A stretch of DNA of 64,000 bases from CAZSAT01 sp964604675 (GCA_964604675.1 CAZSAT010000024.1:8411-72410); one strand, 5' to 3'; counted from the stretch's first letter, positions 16,353-25,939 are shown. Notes: generated from the letters alone by a model not told the origin. Translations and numbers: made by a program.

Positions 16353-17053
16353 GGGCGCTTCTCGAAGCGGCGCCAGCGGCCGTCCACCAGCCGCTCGTGC
16401 GGGAAGTAGCTGGCCTTGTACTCGAGCTGCCGGCAGCCCTTCACGAACAGGCCCAGGTAGTAGTGCTCCATGCCCAGGCGTCGGGCCCAGTCGACCTCGG
16501 CGAGCACCGAGAACACACCCAGGGAGCGGTCGTCGTGATCCGGGTCGAAGTAGAAATAGACGCTGGAGGCGGCCCGTCGCCCCATGTCCACGATGCCCAC
16601 GCCCACGAGCTTGCCGTCCAGCAGGTAGCGGGTCTCCACGGTGCGGCAGCAGGAGTGCACGAGCCAGCCCGCATACTCGCGCGCTGTGGTGGGCCGCTTG
16701 GCGAGTCCGCGGCCGAGCTTGTGGCGGTTGAAGAGGTCCAGACGCACCCGATCGACGCGCGGCGGCCCGACGCTCACCCGCAGATCCTGGTTCTTGCGCC
16801 ACACGCGCCGTTGCGAGCGCGAGGTGGCGAAGTCCCCCGTGTTGAGCCGGATGCCCTTGCAGGCGTCGCAGGTCGGACAGGTCGGCCGGTAGAGGTGGCG
16901 GCCGACCCGCCGGTCGGCCTTGGCGAGGAGCTCGTCGAGGTCCTCGGCGCCGAGGTCGTCGGGGTACCAGCGCAGAGGGAGCACCGCGGTCCGTCCCGGG
17001 AGGTAGGGACAGCCGTGAGGCGTCGCATCGACTGGAATGCCGTGGTTGCTCAC
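16340..17053 (-). CDS. bpt: aspartate/glutamate leucyltransferase (Bpt/ATE family)
   Basis: A 237-residue protein matching the bacterial Bpt/arginyltransferase family along its length: an N-terminal Cys in GCPYLPGRTAV (Cys15), the cluster TCPTCDACKG (Cys59, 62, 65), SRSQRRVWRKN, YFYFDPDHDDRSLGVFSVL and the C-terminal YLGLFVKGCRQLEYKASYFP. These enzymes transfer an amino acid (leucine in characterised Bpt) from aminoacyl-tRNA to the N-terminal Asp or Glu of proteins, marking them for ClpS/ClpAP degradation. Whether this one uses Leu or Arg cannot be told here. The start is GTG 17053, divergent from a crotonase gene. Confidence 0.9.
   Translation of the reverse strand: MSNHGIPVDATPHGCPYLPGRTAVLPLRWYPDDLGAEDLDELLAKADRRVGRHLYRPTCPTCDACKGIRLNTGDFATSRSQRRVWRKNQDLRVSVGPPRVDRVRLDLFNRHKLGRGLAKRPTTAREYAGWLVHSCCRTVETRYLLDGKLVGVGIVDMGRRAASSVYFYFDPDHDDRSLGVFSVLAEVDWARRLGMEHYYLGLFVKGCRQLEYKASYFPHERLVDGRWRRFEKRPQGA
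16342..16360. terminator. bidirectional hairpin between convergent genes
   Basis: AAGCGCCC-TGA-GGGCGCTT is a perfect 8-bp stem with a 3-nt loop. The TGA in the loop is the stop codon of the plus-strand membrane protein, and the bpt stop lies at the left edge. It reads the same from both sides, so it could end both transcripts; the U tract is short. Confidence 0.6.
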
Positions 17054-17083
17054 ACGCTCGCCCGACAGAGGGGACCCGGATGA

Positions 17084-17091
17084 AGGATACT
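17084..17091. promoter_or_regulatory. overlapping divergent -10 elements (bpt / crotonase)
   Basis: AGGATACT reads TATCCT on minus (17089-17084, 30 nt before GTG 17053) and GATACT on plus (17086-17091, 18 nt before ATG 17110). Confidence 0.45.
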
Positions 17092-17109
17092 CCTTTCCGA
17101 GGAAGGTCC

Positions 17110-17796
17110 ATGTCGCTTCACTGCTCCAAGGTCGGCGAGATCACCGTGATGGAGCTGGCGCGGCCCGAGAAGGCCCACGCCTACACCCCCGAGCTCCTGA
17201 TCGAGCTCGATGCGGCCGTGGGCGCTGTCGACACGTCGGTGGTGGTGGTCGCGAGCAGCGGCGAGCGCGCGTTCTGTGCCGGCGCGGACCTGGAGCGCAT
17301 GAAGCTGGCGGCGCCCGAGGACGCCCTCGATCTGCTGGCCCAGCGGGTGTTCGACCGGCTGGCGAGGGCGCCCTTCGTGTCCATCGCGGCCGTGCAGGGC
17401 GCGGCGGTAGGTGGCGGCTTCGAGCTGGCTCTGGCCTGTGATGTTCGGATCGCGGGGCCCCGAGCGCGCTTCTGGCTGCCCGAGACGGGGCTCGGTCTGA
17501 TTCCCGCGGCTGGGGGATGCAGCCGGCTGCCCGGCCTGGTCGGACAGGCGCGCGCCCGGGAGGTGATCCTTGCCGGGCGTCAGCTCTCGGCGGAGGAAGC
17601 TCTGTCCTGGGGACTCGTCTCCGAGGTCTCCGTCGACCCGCGCGCAGCCGCGCTGGCGCTGGGTGCGGAGGTCGCGAAGCGCGATCCCGTCGCGCTTCGC
17701 CTCGCCAAGGCGGTGTTGGACGCGCAGCTCGACGGGTCGCTCCAGCAGGAGCGGGTCGCCGAGGCCCTGCTGTACGCGCGAAAGCGCGGATCTTGA
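17110..17796 (+). CDS. enoyl-CoA hydratase/isomerase family protein
   Basis: A 228-residue crotonase. The oxyanion-hole segments are FCAGADL and AVGGGFELALACD, and PETGLGLIPAAGG supplies the second glutamate; both catalytic-type Glu residues are kept, so hydratase activity is plausible. It is shorter at the C-terminus than E. coli-type hydratases (about 255-260). The chosen ATG follows GAGGAAGG (17099-17106); an in-frame ATG at 17080 is less likely because it lies ahead of the -10-like GATACT. It stands alone, so its acyl-CoA substrate cannot be deduced. It is the third crotonase-type gene in the window. Confidence 0.88.
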   Translation: MSLHCSKVGEITVMELARPEKAHAYTPELLIELDAAVGAVDTSVVVVASSGERAFCAGADLERMKLAAPEDALDLLAQRVFDRLARAPFVSIAAVQGAAVGGGFELALACDVRIAGPRARFWLPETGLGLIPAAGGCSRLPGLVGQARAREVILAGRQLSAEEALSWGLVSEVSVDPRAAALALGAEVAKRDPVALRLAKAVLDAQLDGSLQQERVAEALLYARKRGS

Positions 17797-17813
17797 CGGT
17801 GCATGCGTCGCGT

Positions 17814-17819
17814 TAGCCT
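17814..17819 (+). promoter_or_regulatory. -10-like hexamer TAGCCT with TTGACG upstream
   Basis: TAGCCT lies 23 nt ahead of ATG 17843. TTGACG at 17793-17798 resembles a -35 box, although the 15-nt spacer is short. This is the one promoter in the window with a recognisable -35. Confidence 0.45.
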
Positions 17820-17842
17820 CCCTCCTCCGGGAGGAACGCGTG

Positions 17843-19267
17843 ATGACGAGCTGGTTGAGCCTTGCCCTGCTGGGCTGCATCCCCGACGACGACAAGGGGG
17901 ACGACACCGGACCCGCGCTGGCCGACGACACCGGGCCGGTGGACACCGATCCGGGCACCGACGACACCGGTCCGTCGAACGACGACGTCGCGGCGTCTTC
18001 GGCGGCCTTCGCCATGGAGGGCGATCCGAAGGTCGACGGTGGCCTCGGCACCACCCTTGCGGTCCTCTTCGACGGCAAGCAGACCATCATCGCTGCGGGA
18101 GCGCCCGGGCACGAGTCGGATCGAGGGGCGGTCTACACCGCGGCGGTGAGCCTCTCGGACGACACCCTCGAGGGGACGACGATCGTGAGCGAGAACGACG
18201 GCGAGCGCGCTGGCACGGGGCTCGCCATCGGCGAGAACGGGCTGGTCGTCGGCGCGCCGGGCATGGGGGCCACGGGCGATCTGTCCGGCGGCGTGTACTA
18301 CCTGGCGGATGCCTCGGTGCTCGTCGAGGGCGGCGAGCTCACGATGGCGGAGGTGGGTGCCACCACCTTGGACTACGGCACCGCGGGTGCGGGAGCCGGC
18401 ACCTCGACAGCCTGGATCCCCGGCTTGCCGGGCGCCAAGTCGCTCACGGGCCTCTTGGTGGGTGCGCCTGACGAGGGGCAGGGGAAGGCGATGCTCTACT
18501 ACGACCTGTCGACTCGAAAGGACCTGGACAGTCCGGACTGGTCGATCACCTTCTCCGAGTCGCTGGGCGCGACCGCGCAGGCGGGCCAGGTGGTGGACTG
18601 GGGTGGCAGCGTGGTCAGCGGGGTCGCGACCACGGTGGTCGTCGGCGCGCCGAGCTATTCCCACCCATCGGGTGACGGGAACGCCGAGGGCGCGGTCTTC
18701 GTGTTCTCCGACCTGACCACGTCGCCCGCGCTCGAGTCCGACGCCGCCGCCGTGGTCGTCGGTGGCACCGCCAACGATGCCTTCGGCAGCGCCATCTCGT
18801 CGGGCTACGACCTGAACGGTGACGGCACCGCCGACCTCGCCGTCGGGGCTCCGCGCGCCGATGGAAAGGGCGAGGCGTACGTCTTCTTCGGCCCGCTGAG
18901 CGGCGAGCTCTCGGCCTCCGACGCGGACTGCACCATCACCACCGATCAGACCTCCGCGCTGGGCACGGCGCTGTCCATCACCGGAGAGGACGGCGGCTAC
19001 GAGCTGTTGGTCGGCGCGCCGTCTGCGGAGGGTGTCGAGCCGGGTGCGGGTGCGGCCTACGTGGTCGACGTGACCACCTGCAAGGGCTCCATCAACGTGG
19101 ACACCGGTGCCGCGGCATCACCGGCTCCGCCGGTCCATGGTGGCTCGCACTTCCTCGGCGACGACAAGAACGACGAGTTCGGCGGTGGCACGGGCGGTCC
19201 CGGACCGAAGAAGATCGTCGGCGCGCCTGGCGACAACGGCGGCAGTGGCGCCGTCTACGTGTTCTGA
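17843..19267 (+). CDS. FG-GAP/integrin-alpha-like repeat lipoprotein
   Basis: A 474-residue predicted lipoprotein with a very short signal, MMTSWLSLALLGC (Cys13), followed by an Asp/Gly/Thr-rich linker (DDTGPVDTDPGTDDTG). The rest is a series of FG-GAP beta-propeller blades: GVYYLADASVL, TGLLVGAPDEGQGKAMLYY, AFGSAISSGYDLNGDGTADL with a calcium-type Asp motif, VGAPRADGKGEAYVFFG, and a final KKIVGAPGDNGGSGAVYVF. The ATG follows GGGAGGA (17829-17835) at 7 nt; GTG 17840 is less likely. Such propellers act in surface adhesion or ligand binding. Its end overlaps the convergent kinase by 13 bp. Confidence 0.85.
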   Translation: MTSWLSLALLGCIPDDDKGDDTGPALADDTGPVDTDPGTDDTGPSNDDVAASSAAFAMEGDPKVDGGLGTTLAVLFDGKQTIIAAGAPGHESDRGAVYTAAVSLSDDTLEGTTIVSENDGERAGTGLAIGENGLVVGAPGMGATGDLSGGVYYLADASVLVEGGELTMAEVGATTLDYGTAGAGAGTSTAWIPGLPGAKSLTGLLVGAPDEGQGKAMLYYDLSTRKDLDSPDWSITFSESLGATAQAGQVVDWGGSVVSGVATTVVVGAPSYSHPSGDGNAEGAVFVFSDLTTSPALESDAAAVVVGGTANDAFGSAISSGYDLNGDGTADLAVGAPRADGKGEAYVFFGPLSGELSASDADCTITTDQTSALGTALSITGEDGGYELLVGAPSAEGVEPGAGAAYVVDVTTCKGSINVDTGAAASPAPPVHGGSHFLGDDKNDEFGGGTGGPGPKKIVGAPGDNGGSGAVYVF

Positions 19268-22200
19268 GCGGGAAGCGCCCGCCACATGCGGCCGAGCACC
19301 GCTGCGGGTTCCGCCTGCGCGGGCCCGCCGGCGTCGGCTGCGTGCGGCGCTTCACCGGCGTGCCGTCGGATCCAGGCGTCGGTGAGCTCGAGCAGGCCCG
19401 TCATGGTCGCCGCGTCGATGCCCTCCGCCAGCACCTGGGCCTGGGCCTGGGCCTCGCGCGCCTCGTCGATGGCGCCTGTGCGTGCCTCCAGACAGGCCTG
19501 GTGGGCGAGCAACCAGACCTGCAAGCGTCCGAAGCGCACCGCGCGTGCGCTCTCGAGGGCTTCGTGAAAGGCCTCCCGGTCGTTGTCGCCACGCTCGAAG
19601 CGGGCCACCGCCAGGTTGGCGAGCGCGATGGCCACCTGCCGGGCGTTCCCTGCGCGCAGGTGCGCGTCCCGGGCCTCTCGGAAGGCGACCATGGCCGCCG
19701 GGATGTCGCCTTCGCTCTGGGACACCACGCCGCAGTTCATCGACAAGGTGGCCACGTGGCGTCGGAGGCCGTAGCGCCGGGCGATGTCGAGTGCGAGCTC
19801 GTAGGTCTGCTTGGCGGCCTCGACGTCGGAGCGTGTCATCTCGGCATTGCCGCGCTGCAGCAGCACCTGGACCACCTGCCGCTGCCCCACGTGGTAGGCC
19901 AGCCGGAGCGCGTGGTCCAGCTCGAAGCGGGCCTCGTCCTCCTCATCGAGCAGGCGGAGCGCTTGCGCACGGTTGCTGCGGGCCGACACCTCCAGCGAGA
20001 GGTCGCCGGCCTGGCGCGCCAGATCCAGGGCGCGTGTGTGCGCTACCAGAGCGTCGTGACTGCGTGACTGGGCGTACCGCAAGTTGCCGACCTGCTGGTA
20101 GCAACGGCTCATGAGGCGCGCGTCGAGCCGCCCCTTCGCCAGCTCCAACGCGGTGGCCACCCAGGGCTCGGCTTCCTCGTAGCGGGCCTGGATGCGCAGC
20201 ACGCGGACCAGGGCCGTGAGCGCCATGACCGCCGAGGCGTCGTCGTCGGCCGCGAGCGCGGCCTCGTAGGCAGCCGACGCGTCCGCCTCGGCCCCAGCGT
20301 ACTCCCCGGCCACCCACCGTGCGTCCGCGCGCGCGGCCAGCGCCCTGCAGCGGATGCCGGGTTCCGGGTGGTCCACGATCGCCCCCAGGATCTCCAGGCG
20401 CTGGAGCAGGGGCCCCCGAAGTCGCAGCAGGTGCTCGAGGGCGAGGGTGACCTCGGCGCGCAGCCCGGCGTCGAGCGAGGTGTCGGTGGCGGCGGCCACG
20501 AGGTTGGGCCGTTCGCTCTCCAGGGCGTCGAGGCCCCGTCGCGCGTCGTGGCCGCGCGCTTTCTCCGCGAGCCGGGCCCCCACCTCGAGGAAGTAGTTGG
20601 CGTGATGTGCTCGAAGCGCCGGCCCCTCCTCGCCGAGCTTCTCGGCCGCGTACACCCGCACGCTCTCGAGCATGGTCAGGCGCACCTCGCCTGCGGTCTC
20701 GGTGGATCGCAACAGCGACTTGTCGTGCACCGCGTCGAGCAGATCGACGGCCCACGGCGCCTCGGGTGGCAGATCCAGCACCCGTTCCGCGGCTTCCACG
20801 GTGAAGCCGCCCCGGAAGATGGAACAGCCCGCGAGCGCTCGCTGCTCCCAGCCGTCCAGCAGCGCCCAGGCTTCGTCGAGGGCGGTGCGCAGGGTGACGC
20901 CGCTCGAGCCCCGAGCCCTCGACAGCAGGCGGAACCGCTGGTCGAGCCGTTGCAGCATCTGCGCCGGAGACATCAAGGTGGCGCGTGCGGCGGCGAGCTC
21001 GATGGCGAGTGGCAGCCCGTCCAGCCGCTCCACCAGCTCCGCCACCACGCTGGCCGTGTCGTCGCCCATGGTGAAGCCTCGCCGATGGGTCGTGGCGCGC
21101 GTCTCGAAGAGCGCCACGCCGTCGGCCACCTCCAGGCCGTCCACCCGGTAGCGCGCCTCGTGGGGCGTCTGCAGCGGTTGTTGGCTGGTGCTCAACACCA
21201 CCAGGCCATCGTGTTCCCCTTGCCAGCCTTCGAGGATCGCGCCGACCTCCCAGGCCACCAGGCTCACGTGGTCCAGCACGAGCAGGGTGCGTCCCCTCGA
21301 CCCCAGGGCGTACCCGATCTGCTCGGCCACCCCGTCCCAGCTCCGGTTGCGGTCGAGCGAGATGCCCACGGCGGCGCCGATGGCCTGCAGCACATCGGCC
21401 CGCTTGTCCAACCCGTCGAGCTTCACCGTCCAGGCCCCCCCGGAGAACTCCCGCGCCAGCCGCAGGGCCAGCTCGCGAGCGAGGCGGCTGCGACCCACAC
21501 CGGGCGGCCCGAGCAAGGTCACCTGCCGTTCCCCCGCCTGGAAGAGCGCCTCCAGCTCCGCCATCTCGCGGTCACGGCCCAGGAACAGGTCGCCCGCCGG
21601 CACCAGGTTGCTGAGCCGCGTGGTCTGCGGTGTGGGGACGTCCACCGTCTGGAGGTCGTGCTCGGGCAAGAAGGTGTCGGCGGGCCGGGAGCGGCCGAAG
21701 CCGCCCTCGAGCAGCTCGAGCAGCACCCCTGCGCTCGCCGGACGTTGGAACGGATCCTTGTGCAGGCAGCGTTCCACGATGCTGCACAGCCGCGCGGGCA
21801 TGCCGGGAACTCGGCTCGAGAGGGGCGCGTAGCGGTTGTCGAGCACCGCGCGCATGATGGCCAGGGTGTCGGGTCCGTCGAAGGCGCGTTGCCCCGAGAG
21901 GATCTCGTAGAGGATGCAGCCCAGGGCGTACACGTCCGCGCGCTCGTCCACGTCGCGGGCGTTGCGGAACTGCTCGGGAGGCATGTACGCCGGTGTTCCC
22001 ATGGCCCGGCCGTGCTGGGTCTGCCCGCCGTCGGTGCGCACGAGGTGCTTGGCGAGGCCGAAGTCAGCGACCTTGGGCACCACCACGCCGTCGATCCGGG
22101 CGAGCAGGACGTTGGCTGGCTTCAGGTCCCGGTGGATCACGCCGTGGTCGTGGGCGTGCGCCACCCCGGCGACGATGCTGCGGAAGAGCTGTTCTCCCTG

Positions 22201-22548
22201 CTCGGCGCCGAGGCGGCCAGCGCCGTCCAGGCGGTCGTAGAGGCTCCCTCCCTCGACCAGCTCCAGCACCAGGGCCGGGGCGCCGTCGACCGAGAAGGCG
22301 TCGGTGACCGCCAGCACGTTCGGGTGCCTGAGCGCGCCCTGCAGTCGACCTTCTGCCAGGAGCCTGTCGGCCTGCGACGGCAGGTGGACGTGCAGGACCT
22401 TCAGTGCGTGGGTGGTGCCCAGCCGCTCGTGGGTGACGCGGTACACCTCGGCCATGCCACCGGTGCCGATGGCCGCGTCCACGCGGTAGCGGTCGACGAC
22501 CGCGCCGGGGAGCAGGAGGTGTGGGTCGGAGGCGTGCACGGTGTGCAC
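19255..22548 (-). CDS. Ser/Thr protein kinase with STAND-type ATPase and TPR domains
   Basis: A 1097-residue signalling protein. Residues about 21-285 are a Hanks kinase: GTGGMAEVY, Lys50, HRDLKPAN with Asp141, DFG at 162-164. Residues about 315-650 are an AfsR/LuxR-like NTPase: Walker A GPPGVGRS at 347-354, Walker B TLLVLDH near 432, and LPLAIELAAARATLMSP. The C-terminal 400 residues are TPR-like helices. This resembles PknK-type kinases that couple a regulatory ATPase/TPR sensor to phosphorylation. It starts at GTG 22548, only 9 bp after the HD gene, so it is probably the last gene of the operon beginning at 28899 and may act on the HEAT/HD proteins. Confidence 0.9.
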   Translation of the reverse strand: MHTVHASDPHLLLPGAVVDRYRVDAAIGTGGMAEVYRVTHERLGTTHALKVLHVHLPSQADRLLAEGRLQGALRHPNVLAVTDAFSVDGAPALVLELVEGGSLYDRLDGAGRLGAEQGEQLFRSIVAGVAHAHDHGVIHRDLKPANVLLARIDGVVVPKVADFGLAKHLVRTDGGQTQHGRAMGTPAYMPPEQFRNARDVDERADVYALGCILYEILSGQRAFDGPDTLAIMRAVLDNRYAPLSSRVPGMPARLCSIVERCLHKDPFQRPASAGVLLELLEGGFGRSRPADTFLPEHDLQTVDVPTPQTTRLSNLVPAGDLFLGRDREMAELEALFQAGERQVTLLGPPGVGRSRLARELALRLAREFSGGAWTVKLDGLDKRADVLQAIGAAVGISLDRNRSWDGVAEQIGYALGSRGRTLLVLDHVSLVAWEVGAILEGWQGEHDGLVVLSTSQQPLQTPHEARYRVDGLEVADGVALFETRATTHRRGFTMGDDTASVVAELVERLDGLPLAIELAAARATLMSPAQMLQRLDQRFRLLSRARGSSGVTLRTALDEAWALLDGWEQRALAGCSIFRGGFTVEAAERVLDLPPEAPWAVDLLDAVHDKSLLRSTETAGEVRLTMLESVRVYAAEKLGEEGPALRAHHANYFLEVGARLAEKARGHDARRGLDALESERPNLVAAATDTSLDAGLRAEVTLALEHLLRLRGPLLQRLEILGAIVDHPEPGIRCRALAARADARWVAGEYAGAEADASAAYEAALAADDDASAVMALTALVRVLRIQARYEEAEPWVATALELAKGRLDARLMSRCYQQVGNLRYAQSRSHDALVAHTRALDLARQAGDLSLEVSARSNRAQALRLLDEEDEARFELDHALRLAYHVGQRQVVQVLLQRGNAEMTRSDVEAAKQTYELALDIARRYGLRRHVATLSMNCGVVSQSEGDIPAAMVAFREARDAHLRAGNARQVAIALANLAVARFERGDNDREAFHEALESARAVRFGRLQVWLLAHQACLEARTGAIDEAREAQAQAQVLAEGIDAATMTGLLELTDAWIRRHAGEAPHAADAGGPAQAEPAAVLGRMWRALPAQNT

Positions 22549-22557
22549 CCGCCTATC

Positions 22558-23970
22558 TCAGTCTTCGTCGAGATCGTAGGGCAGCGGCCCCTTGATGGTG
22601 CCGCGCTCCGCCAGGTCGACCACGATGCGCTTCGAGGGGCGCCGACCGTCCTTCAGCCGCACGACCACGGCGAGTGGCTTTGCGAAGGTCTCCGGGCCGC
22701 GCACGCCGGAGATGACCATCACCCACGTTCCCTTGCTCATCTCGAGCAGCGTGCCCGGGGGGTACTTGCCCAGGCGGTTGACGAAGGCCTGGAACAGGGT
22801 GGGGTCGTAGAGCGTCCAGCAGCCGGCGTGCATGGCTTCGAGCGCCTCGGGCGGGCTCATCATCGGGCCGCCGCGGCGCCACCGGGTCAGCGTGTCGTAG
22901 TCGTCGGCGATCTTGATGATCCGGGCGTAGAGCGCGGGTCGGTTCAGGTCGTCGTGGCTGCGGTGGTGCTGCAGGCACGCGAGCAGGCGGCGAATCCGGG
23001 CTTCGTGGAAGCCACGCTGGGCCAGCAGCAGGCGCGCGCCCGCCGTTCCGTGCCGCTCGAAGGGCGGCGGGTAGCCGTCTTCCTCGGTCGTGTAGCCGAT
23101 GTCGTGGAAGGTCGCGGCGACCCCGAGATCGGAGAGCGCGGGGCCGTCCATGCCGATCTCGCGGCCGATGAGCACCGCGAGCGCCGCCACCTGCATGCTG
23201 TGCCGCATGTGGGCGGGGGTGTGGTGGTCGTTCACGACCTCCAGCATCTCGTCCACCTGCTCCTGTTCGTCCATGTCGAGCAGGTCGGTGACGAGCCGTC
23301 GCACCGGGAGCGTGTTCGGGCTCCGACCGGCGGCCATGTTGTCCCAGACGTCGCCGATGATGGTGTTGTTGCGCGCGTAGATCTCGGCGACGTCCTTGTT
23401 GACGGCCTTGACCTTCTCGCCCTCCCCCTGCAGCCGGAAGCGGAAGATGGGCTGCAGCTCGATCTGCGCCAGGCCGGCCTCGGTGCACCAGTTCTGCAGC
23501 ACCTGCCGTGCACCGCGGGGGGCGGGGCTGGCCGTGGAGACCTTGTCCACGAAGGTCTTGAGCTGATCGGCGGTGACCGGTCCATGGATCGACACGCCGC
23601 CGATGCGGTGACGGGACCACATCGTGTTCAGGTCCCGCGGCACCTCGCTGTGGATGTCGAAGCGGATCCGGATGTCGTTGACGTAGATCTGGTCTTCCAC
23701 GACGATCATGTGGATCGAGCCGAGCAGGTCCTGGAGCTCGGTGATGTGCCCGGTCAGGTCGTTCACGGGCTGCTTGAAGGCGTCGTTCTTCAGGTCGTGC
23801 ACGCGGGTCAGGCGGAAGACGCCGGCCATGAGCCTCGCCATCTGCTCCCCGCGCTCACGCACCACCGAAGCCAGCTGGCGGTCTTCGCCGAGCTTGGCGA
23901 TCTCCACCTTCTTGGTGAGGGCGTCCTGGGCTTCCTGGATCGCGTCGGTGTGGGTCGCGTCGCTGCTCAC
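22558..23970 (-). CDS. HD-domain phosphohydrolase-like protein (copy 2 of the duplicated pair)
   Basis: A 470-residue protein. The N-terminal 230 residues are a shared, uncharacterised domain (LASVVRERGEQMARLM, VEDQIYVNDIRIRFD). The C-terminal half is an HD phosphohydrolase: His257, His289-Asp290 in FHDIGY, His307, His335-His336 and Asp357 in IADDYDTLT, matching the metal ligands of HD-GYP domains, but no GYP motif follows. Substrate cyclic-di-GMP is therefore doubtful. A short C-terminal PilZ- or SH3-like beta region (PPGTLLEMSKGTWVMVISGV) follows. Its GTG overlaps the upstream HEAT-like gene stop in GTGA. It is paralogous to 25943-27253. Confidence 0.8.
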   Translation of the reverse strand: MSSDATHTDAIQEAQDALTKKVEIAKLGEDRQLASVVRERGEQMARLMAGVFRLTRVHDLKNDAFKQPVNDLTGHITELQDLLGSIHMIVVEDQIYVNDIRIRFDIHSEVPRDLNTMWSRHRIGGVSIHGPVTADQLKTFVDKVSTASPAPRGARQVLQNWCTEAGLAQIELQPIFRFRLQGEGEKVKAVNKDVAEIYARNNTIIGDVWDNMAAGRSPNTLPVRRLVTDLLDMDEQEQVDEMLEVVNDHHTPAHMRHSMQVAALAVLIGREIGMDGPALSDLGVAATFHDIGYTTEEDGYPPPFERHGTAGARLLLAQRGFHEARIRRLLACLQHHRSHDDLNRPALYARIIKIADDYDTLTRWRRGGPMMSPPEALEAMHAGCWTLYDPTLFQAFVNRLGKYPPGTLLEMSKGTWVMVISGVRGPETFAKPLAVVVRLKDGRRPSKRIVVDLAERGTIKGPLPYDLDED

Positions 23971-25907
23971 GCGTCCTCCCCGGCCAGCGTGCGCTGGCGT
24001 CGCATCAAGGTGGCGAGGGCGGCCTGCCGTTCGTCTTCGTCGCCCTTGGCGGCCACGGTGCGGAGCAGCCCCTCGACCTCGCTGTGGTCCACGAGCTCCA
24101 TGCCGGCGATGGCCACGCGACGGAGGGGCTGGCCGCGCTGGGCCAGGCGCGCCAGCAGCCCGCCGTAGCTCGCCCACTCGCGGAACATGTCGAAGGCGCG
24201 CGCGGGGTGCAGGCGCGCCATGGCGCGGCCACACGCCTCGAGCTCCGCGGTGTTGGCGCCCTTCTTGGCCCGTTGCTCCGCAAAGCGCTGCACAGCGGTA
24301 AAGGCGCCGCGTTCGCCCATGCCCACCACGACCTCGAGCGTGCGGATGCGCACCTCCTCGTCGGTGCTTCGGAGGAGCTGCACCAGCATGGTGCGCGTGG
24401 TGGTGGAGACGGGCAGGTGCTCGGCGAGCTTCAGGAACTCGAGCTGCACGGTGGTGTCGCTGCTGCTCGCGATGTCGGCCACGGCCTGCTGGGCCGCTTC
24501 GGGGGCGGCGTTGGCCAGCACCCGGATGAGGTCGGCGGCCACGCCTCCGCTGGCGGCCTGGAAGGCCTCCACCACCAGCGCCGCCCGGGCCGGAAGGTAG
24601 GACTCGAGGGTGATGCGGAGGTGCCGTCGCGTGGACTGATCACGCTCGTCGCCGAGCAGCTCGACGAGCGCCGGCAGGGGATCGCCCGGCATCACCTCGA
24701 GCAGCTCGTAGAACTCCTTGGGCGGGGAGATGGCTTCGCGAGGGATGGTCTTCAGCACGCGCCGCAGCGCGCCCGTGCTGGCCATCGTGGCGAGCAGCCG
24801 GTCGAGCTCGTCGAGGTCGTCGGCCGGGCAGTTGGCGTGGAAGTCGTTGAGCTCCGCGAACAGCGCCAGCAGCGTGTCGAGCTGGTTTTCGGTGAGCAGG
24901 AAGTCGCGCGCGTCCCGGATCATGTGGACGACGTTGTCGAAGGCCAGCGGGTCGGTCGGGTCCCTGGCGATCTGGAGCAACTCCTGGATGAGCTGGAGCA
25001 CCAGGTCGGGCAGGTAGGTGGACGCGTCCTCTTCCAGGAGCGCCTCCTTCTCCACCTCGCGCAGGGAGCGGTAGTGCACCGGCTTCTCGTCGTAGAGATC
25101 CGGGGGTGGCAGGTCAAAGCCCGCGGGCACCTTGTAGGCAGCGCGCTGGAAGGCCGCGTCCGCTCCCGCGTGTGCGGCATGGGCTGCCGTCGCGTCGCCC
25201 TGGCCCGGTTCGCCGCCCAGGATCGACGCGCTCGTCGAGGGGCCGCCCGGCGGGCCGATCGGGCTGCCCACCGATCCGCCCACGGGCGCGCCGCCGAGCA
25301 TGCCGTCGGCGCCGATCGCCGGCAGGCCCCCGCCGGGGTCGTCGTCGTCCTCGGGGACGAAGCCTTCGACCGCCTCGATGTTGATGTGGGAGAAGCCCGC
25401 CTTCCAGAGCAACGTGACGATGTCGTCTTCCGCGGGGTTCTGGCGGATGCCGACGTAGCGAACGGAGAGCACGCCCAACAGCTGCGTGAGCTCGTGCCAG
25501 TCCACCCCGGCCTGGATGGTCATGCGGCGGACGCCGTCGCGAAAGAGCTTGAAGGCGAGCGAGCGCTCGCGGTCGCGCTCCAGGTAGACCGCGCGGCGGC
25601 CGAGCATCAGCTCGAAGGGCCGGATGTGCAGGTCCAGGTCACCGTACTTCTGGCTGTACAGCTCGAAGCTGCGCTTCACTTCCTCGAGGAAGGCCCGGAT
25701 CGCCTCGTTGCGGGGATCGTAGATCAGGTAGCTGCGGCTGGCCCTCGCCAGGGCACGCAGGGCCTTGTTGGCGAGCTCGGACTGCTCGTCGTCGCCGAGC
25801 AGGACCTCCTGGTCAGCGCCGAGGAGCTCTTCCTCCGTCAGGGGCCTCTGCTCCTCCTCCCGGGGCTCGTCCTGAGCTTCGGGGAGGGCCGGTTCGTCTG
25901 TGGTCAA
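23967..25907 (-). CDS. HEAT-like repeat protein (copy 2 of the duplicated pair)
   Basis: A 646-residue soluble protein. After an acidic N-terminus comes a domain shared with 27250-28899: LARASRSYLIYDPRNEAIRAF, YLERDRERSLAFKLFRDGV and LLGVLSVR. A Gly/Pro-rich linker near residues 200-250 precedes about 350 residues of helical repeats of HEAT type (LVELLGDERDQSTRRHL, LVQLLRSTDEEVRIRTL). It would serve as a scaffold for the HD protein encoded by the overlapping next gene. The chosen start is TTG 25907, because AAGAGGAG lies just upstream and TAGACT (25945-25940) 32 nt upstream; no ATG or GTG fits better. The assignment of HEAT repeats is by pattern only. Confidence 0.75.
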   Translation of the reverse strand: MTTDEPALPEAQDEPREEEQRPLTEEELLGADQEVLLGDDEQSELANKALRALARASRSYLIYDPRNEAIRAFLEEVKRSFELYSQKYGDLDLHIRPFELMLGRRAVYLERDRERSLAFKLFRDGVRRMTIQAGVDWHELTQLLGVLSVRYVGIRQNPAEDDIVTLLWKAGFSHINIEAVEGFVPEDDDDPGGGLPAIGADGMLGGAPVGGSVGSPIGPPGGPSTSASILGGEPGQGDATAAHAAHAGADAAFQRAAYKVPAGFDLPPPDLYDEKPVHYRSLREVEKEALLEEDASTYLPDLVLQLIQELLQIARDPTDPLAFDNVVHMIRDARDFLLTENQLDTLLALFAELNDFHANCPADDLDELDRLLATMASTGALRRVLKTIPREAISPPKEFYELLEVMPGDPLPALVELLGDERDQSTRRHLRITLESYLPARAALVVEAFQAASGGVAADLIRVLANAAPEAAQQAVADIASSSDTTVQLEFLKLAEHLPVSTTTRTMLVQLLRSTDEEVRIRTLEVVVGMGERGAFTAVQRFAEQRAKKGANTAELEACGRAMARLHPARAFDMFREWASYGGLLARLAQRGQPLRRVAIAGMELVDHSEVEGLLRTVAAKGDEDERQAALATLMRRQRTLAGEDA

Positions 25908-25939
25908 GGGGCTCCTCTTGGTGCCCGTGGGGAAGCTCG

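Noticed and set aside
20368..24168. A 1266-codon open frame on the plus strand opposite the kinase and HD genes
   Set aside because: Antisense shadow: the minus strand carries complete kinase, ATPase and HD motifs, and the plus frame has low-complexity composition and no recognisable domain.
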